Below are positions 28,601 to 36,012 of a stretch of DNA of 64,000 nucleotides, in pieces. Position numbers and translations under genes: made by a program. The stretch is from Persicobacter diffluens (GTDB lineage Bacteria; Bacteroidota; Bacteroidia; Cytophagales; Cyclobacteriaceae), in assembly GCF_036244895.1 (NCBI RefSeq), contig NZ_BQKE01000002.1:992001-1056000 (forward strand), given 5' to 3'. How positions within the stretch are numbered: position 1 is the first letter of the stretch; each line of letters begins with the position of its first letter. The notes beneath the pieces were generated by a model. It was not told where the DNA came from. It made no database searches and saw only the letters and a program-made list of their open reading frames with translations.

Positions 28601-28915
28601 ATGGAAGCCATCCGCTCCTCCACCCTGCATCCGGCACATTACCTAGGACTGGACGGAGACATCGGCTCCCTGGAAGCCGGCAAGCTGGCTGACCTTATGA
28701 TTATGGAAGAGAACCCGCTGGAAAATATCCGTAATTCGGAAAGCATCAGCCATGTGATGATTAACGGCCGCCTGTACGATGCCCACAGCATGAATGAAAT
28801 TGGTTTACGTGAAAAAAGCAGAGCACCGTTTTATTGGGAGACCGAAGGCTATCAGGAAAACTTTCCCTGGCATGAGGAATCCCTCACCCACGGGAATTGC
28901 TCCTGCGGACTTTAA
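25652..28915 (+). CDS. TolB-like propeller fused to amidohydrolase
   Basis: The 1087-aa secreted protein has a signal peptide (MRIACIFFLTFILSLPGFSQ). Residues about 50-630 are a tricorn/TolB-type propeller with PD40-style repeats (SPDGQSLVFDMMGDIYKMPI, FSPDGKYISFTSD, SPDGRYVYYVED). Residues about 650-1070 are an amidohydrolase with ALTNARIITVN, the metal-binding DAHAHLGSF near 715, further His in GHTGIEHNIP and GAHGQIQGIGAHWE, and the family-typical end GSLEAGKLADLMIM. Related proteins are annotated as peptidase-like amidohydrolases; the substrate is unknown. Its stop TAA is the TTAA at which copy A10 begins. Confidence 0.9.
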   Translation: MRIACIFFLTFILSLPGFSQSTGEENWSVEDPQRPLKTIEYTTDEGTWMSVDVSPDGQSLVFDMMGDIYKMPISGGKAEVLRSGMAWECQPRFSPDGKYISFTSDIAGGDNIWLMKADGTAARQVTKEDFRLINNANWTPDGQYLVARKHYTHTRSLGAGAIWLFHIGGGTGTELVPAKNEQQDINEPMVSPDGRYVYYVEDMYEGGYFQYNKDPNKVIYAIKRFDRQSGKSENVIYAPGGAMRPQLNRKGDQLAYIKRVRNKTVLYLYDMATGIHRPLFDGLTKDQSEAWAIFGPFTGYNWTPDDQHIIIYGEGKLHQVTVADGSSTVIPFEADVKHQIAPALRFQHAVAPEEFEVKAIRHLTTSPDGKKRYFHAVGKLYVQEVESGQVKRMFREENRFEYEPQISPDGQTMVFVSWNDQEKGKIWLHDLKKKKSRALPLAKGIYREPHFNPDGQLLVFRKEKGNDQQGNAYGTESGIYTIQTDGKNLKKVTDKGEFPRFNAGGDRIFYQTGGYFFGALKKAYWSVNLNGQEEQKHFTSKYTNTFVPSPDNEYIAFSELYKVYIAPFPKTGKPFELSADTKAVPVRQVAKEAGYNLHWTPDGQGLKWNLGNTVYETSLKDCFTFVEGAPDSLPEPVKSGSKIDLKVKSDAPEGIIALTNARIITVNQENEVIEKGSIVVENNRIKAIGANIEIPATAKVMDMQGKTIMPGMVDAHAHLGSFRLGLSAQQNWPYYTNLAFGVTTAHDPSANSEMIFNQSEMLRAGEMTGPRVYSTGNILYGADGDFKAKINSLDDARFAIRRSKAWGAISVKSYNQPRREQRQQVLKAAAEEEIMVVPEGGSTFFHNMTMVMDGHTGIEHNIPVAPLYKDVIDFWKQTAVGYTPTLIVNYGGLNGEFYWYQESEVWKNEHLMHFTPRSVIDPRAIHRTMAPQEDYDHGYILTSQSAKKLQDAGVKVNMGAHGQIQGIGAHWEMWMLQQGGMSNMEAIRSSTLHPAHYLGLDGDIGSLEAGKLADLMIMEENPLENIRNSESISHVMINGRLYDAHSMNEIGLREKSRAPFYWETEGYQENFPWHEESLTHGNCSCGL

Positions 28916-29058
28916 GCTGAAATTTTACATCCCGGATTTGACTAAGCTGGCTTGCTCCTCCTTCCTTTGTCTCGCTGGAAAAATACCGAAGCAGGAAAAA
29001 TCCCTTCATTTTTCCCGCTTTACAACTAAAGGAGGACAAGCATAAAGCATTCGGCTAA
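28912..29058 (-). mobile_element. Family A element, copy A10 (internally deleted)
   Basis: It starts on the TTAA that contains the stop codon of the amidohydrolase. The core (GGCTTGCTCCTCCTTCCTTT, AAATCCCTTCATTTTTCCCG, CAACTAAAGGAGGA) and an eroded right end (GCATTCGGCTAA) remain, 147 bp in total. Confidence 0.65.
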
Positions 29059-29078
29059 AGGGCCTTCAAAACCATTTG

Positions 29079-29115
29079 CAGCCGGCAGAGCATAGCTTTG
29101 CCGGCTGTTTTTACT
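29079..29115 (+). terminator. Terminator of the amidohydrolase gene
   Basis: Stem CAGCCGGCA / TTGCCGGCTG followed by TTTTT. It is separated from the stop codon only by copy A10. Confidence 0.8.
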
Positions 29116-29231
29116 ATAAGTCCGGCTCTTTTCACTTCGCACGGCTTTTTCAAAAAACTACAAATGGGCAAATTTTAGGAATGATCTAATTTCCAATGAA
29201 GGTCTTTTTGATTTGAGCGCTTGTTTATGAG

Positions 29232-29453
29232 TTAAACCGGATTATTCGTGCTTAAATCTTCGTTTAGCTGCCAGGCGGAAAAAATGAAGGAATTTTTCCT
29301 ATTTCAAGTTTTTTCCAACGAAGCAGATGAATGAAGAGAAAGCAAGCCTACCCAAATTTGGGCTATCAGAAATTCAGCACACCCAATAATAGCTAATTGA
29401 TAAACAAGTTCTTGTGATGAATTTTAAAACTAGCGGTGAATAATTCGGCTTAA
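29232..29453 (+). mobile_element. Family A element, copy A11 (complete)
   Basis: The 222-bp copy runs from TTAAACCGGATTATTCG to TGAATAATTCGGCTTAA, with full core and TTAA at both edges. Confidence 0.88.
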
Positions 29454-29464
29454 CTTACTATCTT

Positions 29465-29720
29465 TCACAGCATTGACTTTATTGTATAAAATCTTCTACA
29501 TCAACAGTCGGGCCTTGATCAATGGGCGGATAGACAAAGGTTCCGCTGGCGTCAAGAAGGCATCACAGCGACATTGTAGCAATATTTCACCAGTCTCCTA
29601 CCTTCTCCAAATGTCACCTTGATGGATTCCGTCAGCAGGTTCTTTGTCCTGCCGACATTGATCTCAGCCTTGATTTTTTTGTTTCCTTTTTTATCAAAAA
29701 AAATGAAAAAGAAACGATTG
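29465..29720 (-). pseudogene. Decayed open reading frame of unknown origin
   Basis: On the minus strand a frame reading KIKAEINVGRTKNLL, then ESIKVTFGEGRRLVKY, ends at a stop. It is followed one frame over by LDASGTFVYPPIDQG and VDVEDFIQ then a stop. The composition looks coding, but the frame is broken and no start is present. I do not recognise the family. Confidence 0.3.
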
Positions 29721-29788
29721 ATTATCAAATATAAGGTGTGGAATGGCTGATCTAACCTGATATAAAAAAGCCCTGTTTCACTTCCTTA

Positions 29789-29818
29789 TTTGCATTCGCC
29801 AAAAAATTAATAACTTTG
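29789..29818 (+). promoter_or_regulatory. Promoter of the glycosyltransferase gene
   Basis: TTTG (29789-29792), an 18-bp spacer and TAACTTTG (29811-29818) match the Bacteroidetes primary-sigma promoter, 30 bp before the ATG at 29849. Confidence 0.7.
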
Positions 29819-29848
29819 ACTCCGGTATAATCATCAGCAGCACCTAAT

Positions 29849-30826
29849 ATGAAAATCCTTCTCGTCCTTCACTCAGTACTTCCCTGCAAAACCTATGGTG
29901 GCACGCAACGGGTAGTCTGGTACCTCGCTAAAGGGTTGGCCACATTGGGACATGAAGTGGGATTGCTGGCCGGCAAAGGAACCCAATGTCCCTTTGCAAA
30001 AGTGCATGAGATTAATCCTGAACTGGATTTAGATCGTCAGATTCCGGAGGAATACGATGTGGTGCATTTCAATATCCCCTATGAAATTGACCGTCCACAT
30101 CTCAATACCTTTCATGGAGACCGAAACAATACAGCCCCTTTCCCTAAAAATACCGTTTTCATTTCTGCCTACCATGCAGGGCAATTCGACTCTGATACTT
30201 ATGTATATAACGGATTGGACTTCGAAGACTATGGACCAGTATCTTTAAATGAAAAGAAAAACTACTTTCATTTTTTGGGAAAAGCTGCCTGGCGCAAGAA
30301 AAATGTGAAAGGCGCCATCTCCCTGATCAACAGCATTCCCGGTGCCCGTTTGAAAGTACTTGGTGGCAGCCGGCTGAATTTTAAAATGGGTTTCCGTCTG
30401 ACATTAAGCCCCAAAATTCACTTCCACGGCATGGTGGGAGGAGAAGAAAAAAATCAATTGCTGCGCTATTCTAAAGGGCTGGTATTTCCCGTCCGCTGGC
30501 ATGAGCCTTTTGGTCTGGCCATCACCGAGAGCCTGTATTTTGGTGCCCCGGTATTTGGGACCCCTTACGGTTCCCTGCCTGAACTGGTGAAGGAGGAAGT
30601 CGGATTTTTATCCGCAAATCCAATCGAAGTAAAAGCCGCCATTCAAAATGCCGATGCTTATAACCGACAGCTTTGTCATGAGTACGCTCAGGATTGCTTC
30701 AACCATATTAGCATGGCCAGAGGCTATCTAAAATTATATGAAAAGGTCCTGGCTGGAGAAAATTTACATGGACATAACCCAAAAAGAGCAAGTATTCTAA
30801 AGGAAAAATTCCTACCCTGGGAGTAA
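29849..30826 (+). CDS. Glycosyltransferase family 4 protein
   Basis: The 325-aa cytoplasmic GT-B enzyme lacks a signal peptide. The N-terminal acceptor domain opens MKILLVLHSVLPCKTYGGTQ with the glycine-rich YGGTQRVVWYLAKGLATLGH loop typical of GT4. The C-terminal donor-binding domain holds the E-x7-E motif in HEPFGLAITES. GT4 enzymes transfer sugars from nucleotide-sugar donors to glycans or lipids; donor and acceptor cannot be inferred. It has its own promoter and no other glycan genes nearby. Confidence 0.88.
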   Translation: MKILLVLHSVLPCKTYGGTQRVVWYLAKGLATLGHEVGLLAGKGTQCPFAKVHEINPELDLDRQIPEEYDVVHFNIPYEIDRPHLNTFHGDRNNTAPFPKNTVFISAYHAGQFDSDTYVYNGLDFEDYGPVSLNEKKNYFHFLGKAAWRKKNVKGAISLINSIPGARLKVLGGSRLNFKMGFRLTLSPKIHFHGMVGGEEKNQLLRYSKGLVFPVRWHEPFGLAITESLYFGAPVFGTPYGSLPELVKEEVGFLSANPIEVKAAIQNADAYNRQLCHEYAQDCFNHISMARGYLKLYEKVLAGENLHGHNPKRASILKEKFLPWE

Positions 30827-30939
30827 TATCCATTATTACTTCCCCTCCCGCGCTTTGGGTCTTTTTTCTTTGCAAAAGAAATTGTATTTTAAAATTGAGG
30901 AATCATTTCCCCCGATTTTTTTAATATAATTCCTTTTCT

Positions 30940-31836
30940 ATGAAATACTTATCTACCTTTCGCGTATTGCGTGCTGCAATGTGGCAAGTTCACCTTCCCT
31001 TTTTGGCCTCTCTGGTGATCTTTCCCGCTATATGCATCTATTTCTTCCTCAACGAACCGCAAACCCCTCAGGTATTTAAATTACTGTTATTACTTATGGC
31101 AGTGGGACTTCCTTTTCTCATCCGCTTCCAACTTGTCCTCATGTGGAGGGCCTGGGCGCTGCGCAAAGTAAATGATGTCAATGAATTTTTATATGAACAG
31201 GGCCCTAATTGGCAAATTCATGACAATCTCCCCGGTTTAGGCTTTTTAGGTAAAGGCAAACGAGCGTACATCCGTGAAATCCTCCAGTTCAGAAAACGAA
31301 ATAATCTTTGGCATGTGCCACTCAAGACTCCAAAACTAAAAGAAGAATATCATATCCGATTTTCTATCCGATTCTTTGGCGGCTTTTTTCTATTGGGGGT
31401 AGCCTGTAGCCTGATGGCCTGGTGGAACCCCCAGGGTATTTTACAGGATAGCCTGTTACAATTTGTATTCATTTTCATTGGACTAGGCATCATGGCCTGG
31501 AGTAGTCCTTACCTGATCGACCGCTCACCTGTGATCACCCTCAGTAAAAAAGGTTTTTACAGTCGAAGGACCGGCTGGATAGATTGGGACCGAATTGACC
31601 AGTATCGTGTGATCCATCGTCATAACCGGGAGGACGATCAGCCCGATCAACTGCACTCCAATATGATGAACTCCCTCTTCATTTATTTCAAGGAAGAAGG
31701 AGAAATTAAATCCGACCGATTCGGCATCAGCAGACTGAGCATCAGCTACGTCCGAATGGATGAGTATCTGCAGCACTATTCCAACGGGAAAAACCGCTCC
31801 CCACTTTACCAACTACCGGCCACCATGCTGATCTGA
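30940..31836 (+). CDS. Membrane protein of unknown function
   Basis: The 298-aa protein is not recognised. Two hydrophobic hairpins (about residues 20-70 and 148-187) suggest four membrane helices. They are separated by a roughly 80-residue basic soluble part (FLGKGKRAYIREILQFRKRN) and followed by a soluble tail containing a PH-like stretch (LSKKGFYSRRTGWIDWDRI). It lies 113 bp downstream of the glycosyltransferase on the same strand, possibly co-transcribed, and ends before the terminator at 32103-32147. Confidence 0.7.
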   Translation: MKYLSTFRVLRAAMWQVHLPFLASLVIFPAICIYFFLNEPQTPQVFKLLLLLMAVGLPFLIRFQLVLMWRAWALRKVNDVNEFLYEQGPNWQIHDNLPGLGFLGKGKRAYIREILQFRKRNNLWHVPLKTPKLKEEYHIRFSIRFFGGFFLLGVACSLMAWWNPQGILQDSLLQFVFIFIGLGIMAWSSPYLIDRSPVITLSKKGFYSRRTGWIDWDRIDQYRVIHRHNREDDQPDQLHSNMMNSLFIYFKEEGEIKSDRFGISRLSISYVRMDEYLQHYSNGKNRSPLYQLPATMLI

Positions 31837-31861
31837 TACCGAAAATATCCTTTTTTTTGGG

Positions 31862-31997
31862 CCTGCGCTATGCGCACCGGGCTTTCGGCGGTCGCTTTTT
31901 CCGGCGGGCAGTAAGGATTTGCCCTGAATGCCTTCCCGCCGGAAAAGAGCTCCACAACCGGCTACGCCTCCGCCTCTATCCCTGGCCCGGGGCACCG
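31862..31997. ncRNA. GC-rich structured element, candidate RNA
   Basis: In this AT-rich intergenic region a 136-bp GC-rich block carries nested inverted repeats. The inner 12-bp perfect stem is TTTTCCGGCGGG (31897-31908) with CCCGCCGGAAAA (31935-31946). The outer CCGGGC (31877-31882) pairs with GCCCGG (31985-31990), and an AAGG/CCTT pair sits inside the inner loop. From memory, similar GC-rich blocks with AGCGGA-type joints recur between genes in many Bacteroidota. Strand and function are unknown. It could instead be a long transcript-end structure. Confidence 0.45.
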
Positions 31998-32102
31998 TGC
32001 ATGAAAGAACATGGTATTCAGAGGGGGCAGACCTGCAATCTCTGACTTTCTTTGAAAAATATGATTAACCTATAAAAGGGGCTCCCCAAAAATAAGACAA
32101 AG

Positions 32103-32147
32103 AAAAGCCCTCCCTGCTTTTATTGACCGCAATGGAGGGCTTTTTTT
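32103..32147 (+). terminator. Terminator of the 30940-31836 gene
   Basis: Stem AAAAGCCCTCC / GGAGGGCTTTT runs into TTTTTTT on the plus strand. Confidence 0.75.
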
Positions 32148-32211
32148 ATTATATTTTTTCCTGGAATGCGCCCAAACCACCACCACGGCTCTTCAATCCT
32201 AAAATTCAGGA

Positions 32212-32646
32212 TTCAAGGCGGATGATTCATGCTTTTATCCACATTTAACTGCAAGGGAAAAAATGGGTGAATAGTTTCCTATTAAAGTTTTTTCCAAGGT
32301 TGCAGATGAAGAAATAAAAAGCAGGCTTTCCCCAATTTGGGCAATTTGAACATCAGCATAACCGATCTTATCGAACTGGAATAAACCCCTTAAGCCGGAT
32401 TACTCATGCTTTAATCCTCGTTTAGCTGTAAGGCGGAAAAAATAAAGGAATAGTTTCCTATTTCGAGTTTTTTCCAACGAGACAGATGAATGAGGAGAAA
32501 GCAAGCTTGCCCAAATTCGGGCTATTATAACCCAAAGAAAACAAACCTTAAGGAGTTGGAAATAAGGTACTTACGACTTACTGGTGAATAATTCGGGTTA
32601 AGCGTGGCTTACTAAAACTTGCGAAGCAGTGAATAATTCGGCTTAA
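32212..32646 (+). mobile_element. Family A element, copy A12, split by A13
   Basis: Bases 32212-32389 hold the left end and core (GGCGGATGATTCATGC, CCCAATTTGGGC). Bases 32602-32646 hold the right end (GCAGTGAATAATTCGGCTTAA). Without A13 and one TTAA the pieces total about 227 bp, the family length. Confidence 0.75.
32390..32601 (+). mobile_element. Family A element, copy A13 (complete, nested in A12)
   Basis: The 212-bp copy runs from TTAAGCCGGATTACTCATGC to TGAATAATTCGGGTTAA, with the core nearly identical to copy A1. It is TTAA-bounded inside A12. Confidence 0.88.
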
Positions 32647-32650
32647 TCGA

Positions 32651-32697
32651 GGATTATTTTTCAATCATCAGCCGACTGCTGATCCAAAAAATAATCC
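32651..32697 (-). terminator. Long inverted repeat, probable terminator of the SPFH gene
   Basis: GGATTATTTTT...AAAAAATAATCC encloses an ATCAGC/GCTGAT hairpin. Copy B4 lies between it and the stop of the SPFH gene at 32883, suggesting the element was inserted between gene and terminator. Confidence 0.5.
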
Positions 32698-32743
32698 CCT
32701 ACTTCTGAAGTATTTTCATAGAACCGGACATTCATCCGCTCAG

Positions 32744-32881
32744 AGCGTGTAAAAAAAGCCAAAATTCGCAGCGAAAATTTGATTATTGCGGAAAGAATAG
32801 CATCGCTATTGTTGAGAAACTATTCAAAATCGCTTCCAATAATTCTAATTTGCAGTCGGATGATGTCCTTTTAAAAATGCT
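32744..32881 (+). mobile_element. Family B element, copy B4
   Basis: It runs from AGCGTGTAAAAAAAGCC to CCTTTTAAAAATGCT with the typical core and a short deletion. It ends two bases from the SPFH gene stop codon. Confidence 0.75.
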
Positions 32882-32882
32882 C

Positions 32883-34202
32883 TTATTGAGATTTCAATTG
32901 CTTGGCCATGGCTGCTCCAATCAGACTTTCTAATGGTGTAGTCCCATTTTTACCGCCATTTCCGCCGATAATCATAGTTTCCGGAAATTTAATTTTGGCC
33001 AATTCCGCAGCAACTTTGATGTCTCGATTAAGCTCCATCTGCAGTTTAACTTCCGGCGTAATACCCGCACTTACTTTTTTGGAAATTTCATAAGCCTCCG
33101 CATCGGCTGTCACCTTCTGCTTTTGCGCATTCAATTTTTCTGTTTCCAGGGCAATGGCAGCCAATTTTTTATTGGTCTCCTCCTGCTTCAATTTTGTTTC
33201 AATAGCAATCAAAGCTTTCACCTGCTCCTTTTCCTGTGTAACCCGCTCGGCAGCCTTATCACGCTCTCCCTGTGCTACAATCCGTTGCTGCTCAGCCTTT
33301 GCCGTCTCAATTTTTTGCTGCTCCAGCTGGCGCTTGGCAGATTCATCCCGCTGTGCTTCCAGTCGCTGTTTAAAGGTCGCTTCCAGATCAATTTTATCGA
33401 CAATCACCTGAGAAACCACGATGTTATTCTCAGACAATTCATGCGGAATACGTTTAGGAATACCATTCTCGAGGATTTTCTCCACATGGTAACTCGTCTG
33501 TATTTCTTTTATAGTCCGCTGCTTTTCCGTCATGTCAATATCATTAAAAACGGTATCCCTTACTTCAATTTTATTGACCGCATAAGTACCGTGCTTAAGC
33601 TGCTCCTCAAAAGTTTGACGGAAAGATTGTGCCTCCCCGGAAATATAGTTCTGCGCAGCGAACATATAACCCGTATTAATCAATTGCTCTCGCACGGTCG
33701 GGATTATCGTATTATTCACCAGATTGCTCATGGTGCGGTACTTAACAGCCAACTGTATAAAGCTCACTTCATCGTTTGGAAGCTGAAATCGCAAAGAAAC
33801 ATGTCCATTTGCCGTAACCTGATCAATAAATCGAACTGGAATAGGCGCCATCTTACCTTCCAATTCCTTTTCGTCGGATTCGGTATCTTTACTGACCACT
33901 TTCACATCAATATACTTCTGCCATTTATCAATTTTAGCGAAGCCTCTCCATTTAATCCCTTGTTCCATTACAGCACTCATATGCCCCGTAGGAGAGACCA
34001 ACAAATAATTAAACCCTCTATCAGCAAAGAAGAAAAGTGACTTAAAAATCATCAATAATACCCCAATACTAAGCAGGGCATAGGCAGGTACAGCCGATAT
34101 CCCTCTTAACAATAAGGGTAATCGATCACCGGAGTCTAATTTGTGTAGCGCATAGGCTACAATCGCAAAAAAAATGGCTAAAATGCCAAAGAAGGTTGTC
34201 AT
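32883..34202 (-). CDS. SPFH/band 7 domain membrane protein
   Basis: The 439-aa protein has two N-terminal membrane helices (about 3-18 and 34-60). An SPFH/prohibitin-type domain follows (about 65-270: FNYLLVSPTGHMSAV, VSFIQLAVKYRT). A long charged coiled coil follows (about 275-380, rich in Ala, Glu, Gln and Lys), and then a Gly-rich segment IIGGNGGKNGT before a short tail. Such proteins oligomerise on membranes and are linked to membrane-domain organisation or protease control; the exact role here is unknown. The gene is monocistronic. Confidence 0.85.
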   Translation of the reverse strand: MTTFFGILAIFFAIVAYALHKLDSGDRLPLLLRGISAVPAYALLSIGVLLMIFKSLFFFADRGFNYLLVSPTGHMSAVMEQGIKWRGFAKIDKWQKYIDVKVVSKDTESDEKELEGKMAPIPVRFIDQVTANGHVSLRFQLPNDEVSFIQLAVKYRTMSNLVNNTIIPTVREQLINTGYMFAAQNYISGEAQSFRQTFEEQLKHGTYAVNKIEVRDTVFNDIDMTEKQRTIKEIQTSYHVEKILENGIPKRIPHELSENNIVVSQVIVDKIDLEATFKQRLEAQRDESAKRQLEQQKIETAKAEQQRIVAQGERDKAAERVTQEKEQVKALIAIETKLKQEETNKKLAAIALETEKLNAQKQKVTADAEAYEISKKVSAGITPEVKLQMELNRDIKVAAELAKIKFPETMIIGGNGGKNGTTPLESLIGAAMAKQLKSQ

Positions 34203-34415
34203 GTGTGATGAAAAATTAATTAATTATAATAACTATATATTAGTGAGCAAATCACATATCTAATCAGTAAACTTGAGCAAAATTAGTTAATTTTTAATCT
34301 CATATATAACTATTGAAAATATTTTCACCATATTTAATATAAGTTTAATGAGAGTGAGTCACGCTAATATCTATTTATTGAGCAATTTGGAACCATTTTC
34401 CATCCCATTAGCATC

Positions 34416-34622
34416 TTAAGCCGAATTATTCACCACTAGATTTCGAAAAATCTAAGCAAGACTCTTATTGCCCACGAAAATCAATTGTTATTAAAGAATT
34501 TATAATTGCTCAAAATTGGGGTAAATCTGCTTCCTTGAAAAAAACGAAATAGAGAAAATTCCTACATTTTTCCATCCTTGAAGCTAAACAAGAATTTAAA
34601 AATACTGCATTTGGCTTATTAA
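34416..34622 (-). mobile_element. Family A element, copy A14
   Basis: It runs from TTAAGCCGAATTATTCACC to an eroded end at 34619-34622 (TTAA). Core traces remain (GCTCAAAATTGGGG, CGAAATAGAGAAAATTCCTA). The terminal TTAA contains the stop codon of the YdeI-like gene. Confidence 0.75.
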
Positions 34623-35182
34623 TATTTCTCAATCCCGCCGAAGCCTTTAATTTGTTTATTCACTTTGGTTTTATTTATGAAATGATGTAATCTTTTATTA
34701 AACTCTTCAGGCCTTTTCCTTGCGCTGTCACTATAAGCTATTCTGATTCGTTTGTATGGCTCGCTGAAGTTCTCATAATTCTGCCAAACTTCTACATCCT
34801 CCTTTAAACGGGTTAAAATATCTTCGGGAAAAGTGAAATTTTGCTGAACAATTTCCGAAACTTCCTCCCTGATAGCGCTATGAACTAAGTTTCGTTCAAA
34901 AAGCCATTTCAGCCTTTCAATATTTGGCTGAGAGTAAGCGGAATTTTTCCTTCTTCTGCAAAATCTCTGAATGGAAGTCGTTTCATTTAAGGACCGCAGG
35001 GTACTATCAATCCAGCCAAAACACAGCGCTTCCTCCACCGCATCATTGTATAGTATTCTTTTCTTATTTGTTTTCTTTAAGGGATACTCCAACCAAATAT
35101 CAGCTTCCTTATCAAAATTAGCCTCTAACCATGTTCTCCATGCCTTTCTGTCACTGAAATACTTTGAGCGTTGTTCATTCAT
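34619..35182 (-). CDS. YdeI/OmpD-associated family protein
   Basis: The 187-aa protein starts at the ATG at 35182. The longer frame to 35269 runs through the terminator of the upstream nitroreductase gene and is unlikely. Family features are the N-terminal KAWRTWLEANFDKEADIWLE, the DAVEEALCFGWIDST motif near residue 55, and the RRRKNSAYSQPNIER stretch. The C-terminus has the usual PEEFNKRLHHFI region. Members are small cytoplasmic proteins of poorly known function. The gene follows nfsB-like with about 125 bp and a terminator between. Confidence 0.85.
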   Translation of the reverse strand: MNEQRSKYFSDRKAWRTWLEANFDKEADIWLEYPLKKTNKKRILYNDAVEEALCFGWIDSTLRSLNETTSIQRFCRRRKNSAYSQPNIERLKWLFERNLVHSAIREEVSEIVQQNFTFPEDILTRLKEDVEVWQNYENFSEPYKRIRIAYSDSARKRPEEFNKRLHHFINKTKVNKQIKGFGGIEKY

Positions 35183-35217
35183 TTCCTGAGTTCTAATTTT
35201 AAGGGCAATTTTTTTAA

Positions 35218-35271
35218 TACAAAAAAAGGAATCACTTGAGCAGACACCTGCCCAAAGTAATTCCTTCAAAT
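35218..35271 (-). terminator. Terminator of the nitroreductase gene
   Basis: Minus-strand stem AAGGAATTACTT / AAGTGATTCCTT is followed by a T run, 37 bp past the stop at 35308. Confidence 0.75.
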
Positions 35272-35307
35272 TAACAGAAACAAATTATATTTAGAAAACG
35301 CTAAATC

Positions 35308-35973
35308 CTACTCCCCCAATACCGAGAAAACCTCCGATTCCGGTAAACGGGATTTTGGGGTTTTATCGGTGGTGTTAAAATCAGTGGCGGTACGGTAGCC
35401 GACTGACACCACGCCTACAGCAGTAAAGCCTTTCTCGCGCAAATCAAATTCTTCATCAATGGCGCGCAAATCTACACCTTCCATCTGAAGAGCATCAATA
35501 CCCAACATCGCAACTCCTAATAGGAAATTCCCCATATTCAAATACACCTGTTTCTCCATCCAGTGCTGTAAATCCTTGAAATCATAACGGTGCATATCCG
35601 TAAATGCATTGCGTCCGCCATGCATCATTTGCTTGATCTCTTCATTCGGATAGCGGCCATCCTGCTCCTCTACGGCTAAAAGATGCTGCATATAGTCCTC
35701 ATCTGCACTGGTACGGGCGGCAAAAACAATTACGTGCGAAGCATCAGTGATTTTCTGTGCATTAAACTGATAAAATCCCTGCGTCCCTTTGGCGATTCGG
35801 GCTTTTCCGGCCTCATCATTGGCGATCAAAAAGTGCCATGGCTGAAGGTTGGTACTGGAAGGACTCATGCGCAACAAGTCTTTTACCTGTTGAAAATTCT
35901 CTTCGGAGATTTTTTTTGATGGATCAAACTCTTTTGTAGAATAACGCCAGTTTAAAATTTCCTGCAGTTTCAT
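35308..35973 (-). CDS. nfsB: Oxygen-insensitive NAD(P)H nitroreductase (NfsB-like)
   Basis: The 221-aa flavoprotein matches the NfsB/NfnB type in length. FMN-contact segments are RYSTKEFDP near 10 and SPSSTNLQPWHFLIA near 37-51. QKITDASHVIVFAA, the NFLLGVAMLGIDALQMEG helix and the C-terminal GVVSVGYR/KSRLPESEVF also fit. It reduces nitro groups, quinones or flavins using NAD(P)H in the cytoplasm. It is divergently arranged with an HxlR-type regulator, a classic pairing for electrophile-inducible oxidoreductases. The symbol reflects family similarity only. Confidence 0.9.
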   Translation of the reverse strand: MKLQEILNWRYSTKEFDPSKKISEENFQQVKDLLRMSPSSTNLQPWHFLIANDEAGKARIAKGTQGFYQFNAQKITDASHVIVFAARTSADEDYMQHLLAVEEQDGRYPNEEIKQMMHGGRNAFTDMHRYDFKDLQHWMEKQVYLNMGNFLLGVAMLGIDALQMEGVDLRAIDEEFDLREKGFTAVGVVSVGYRTATDFNTTDKTPKSRLPESEVFSVLGE

Positions 35974-36004
35974 GTCTTTATTGTTTATTGTTTATTGTTA
36001 CTAT

Positions 36005-36012
36005 CAAAATTA
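36005..36012 (-). promoter_or_regulatory. Candidate -7 box and repeats upstream of nfsB-like
   Basis: The minus strand reads TAATTTTG (TAnnTTTG), 32 bp upstream of the nfsB-like ATG. Two TATAGTTG repeats at about 36011 and 36029 could be operator half sites for the HxlR-type protein, but this is inference. Confidence 0.4.

Noticed and set aside
31840..32050. Short open frames across the GC-rich block at 31840-32050
   Set aside because: They owe their length to GC content, overlap perfect inverted repeats and resemble no protein.
35183..35269. Extended N-terminus of the YdeI-like protein
   Set aside because: The extra codons run through the terminator of the nitroreductase gene; family members start near MNEQRSKYF.
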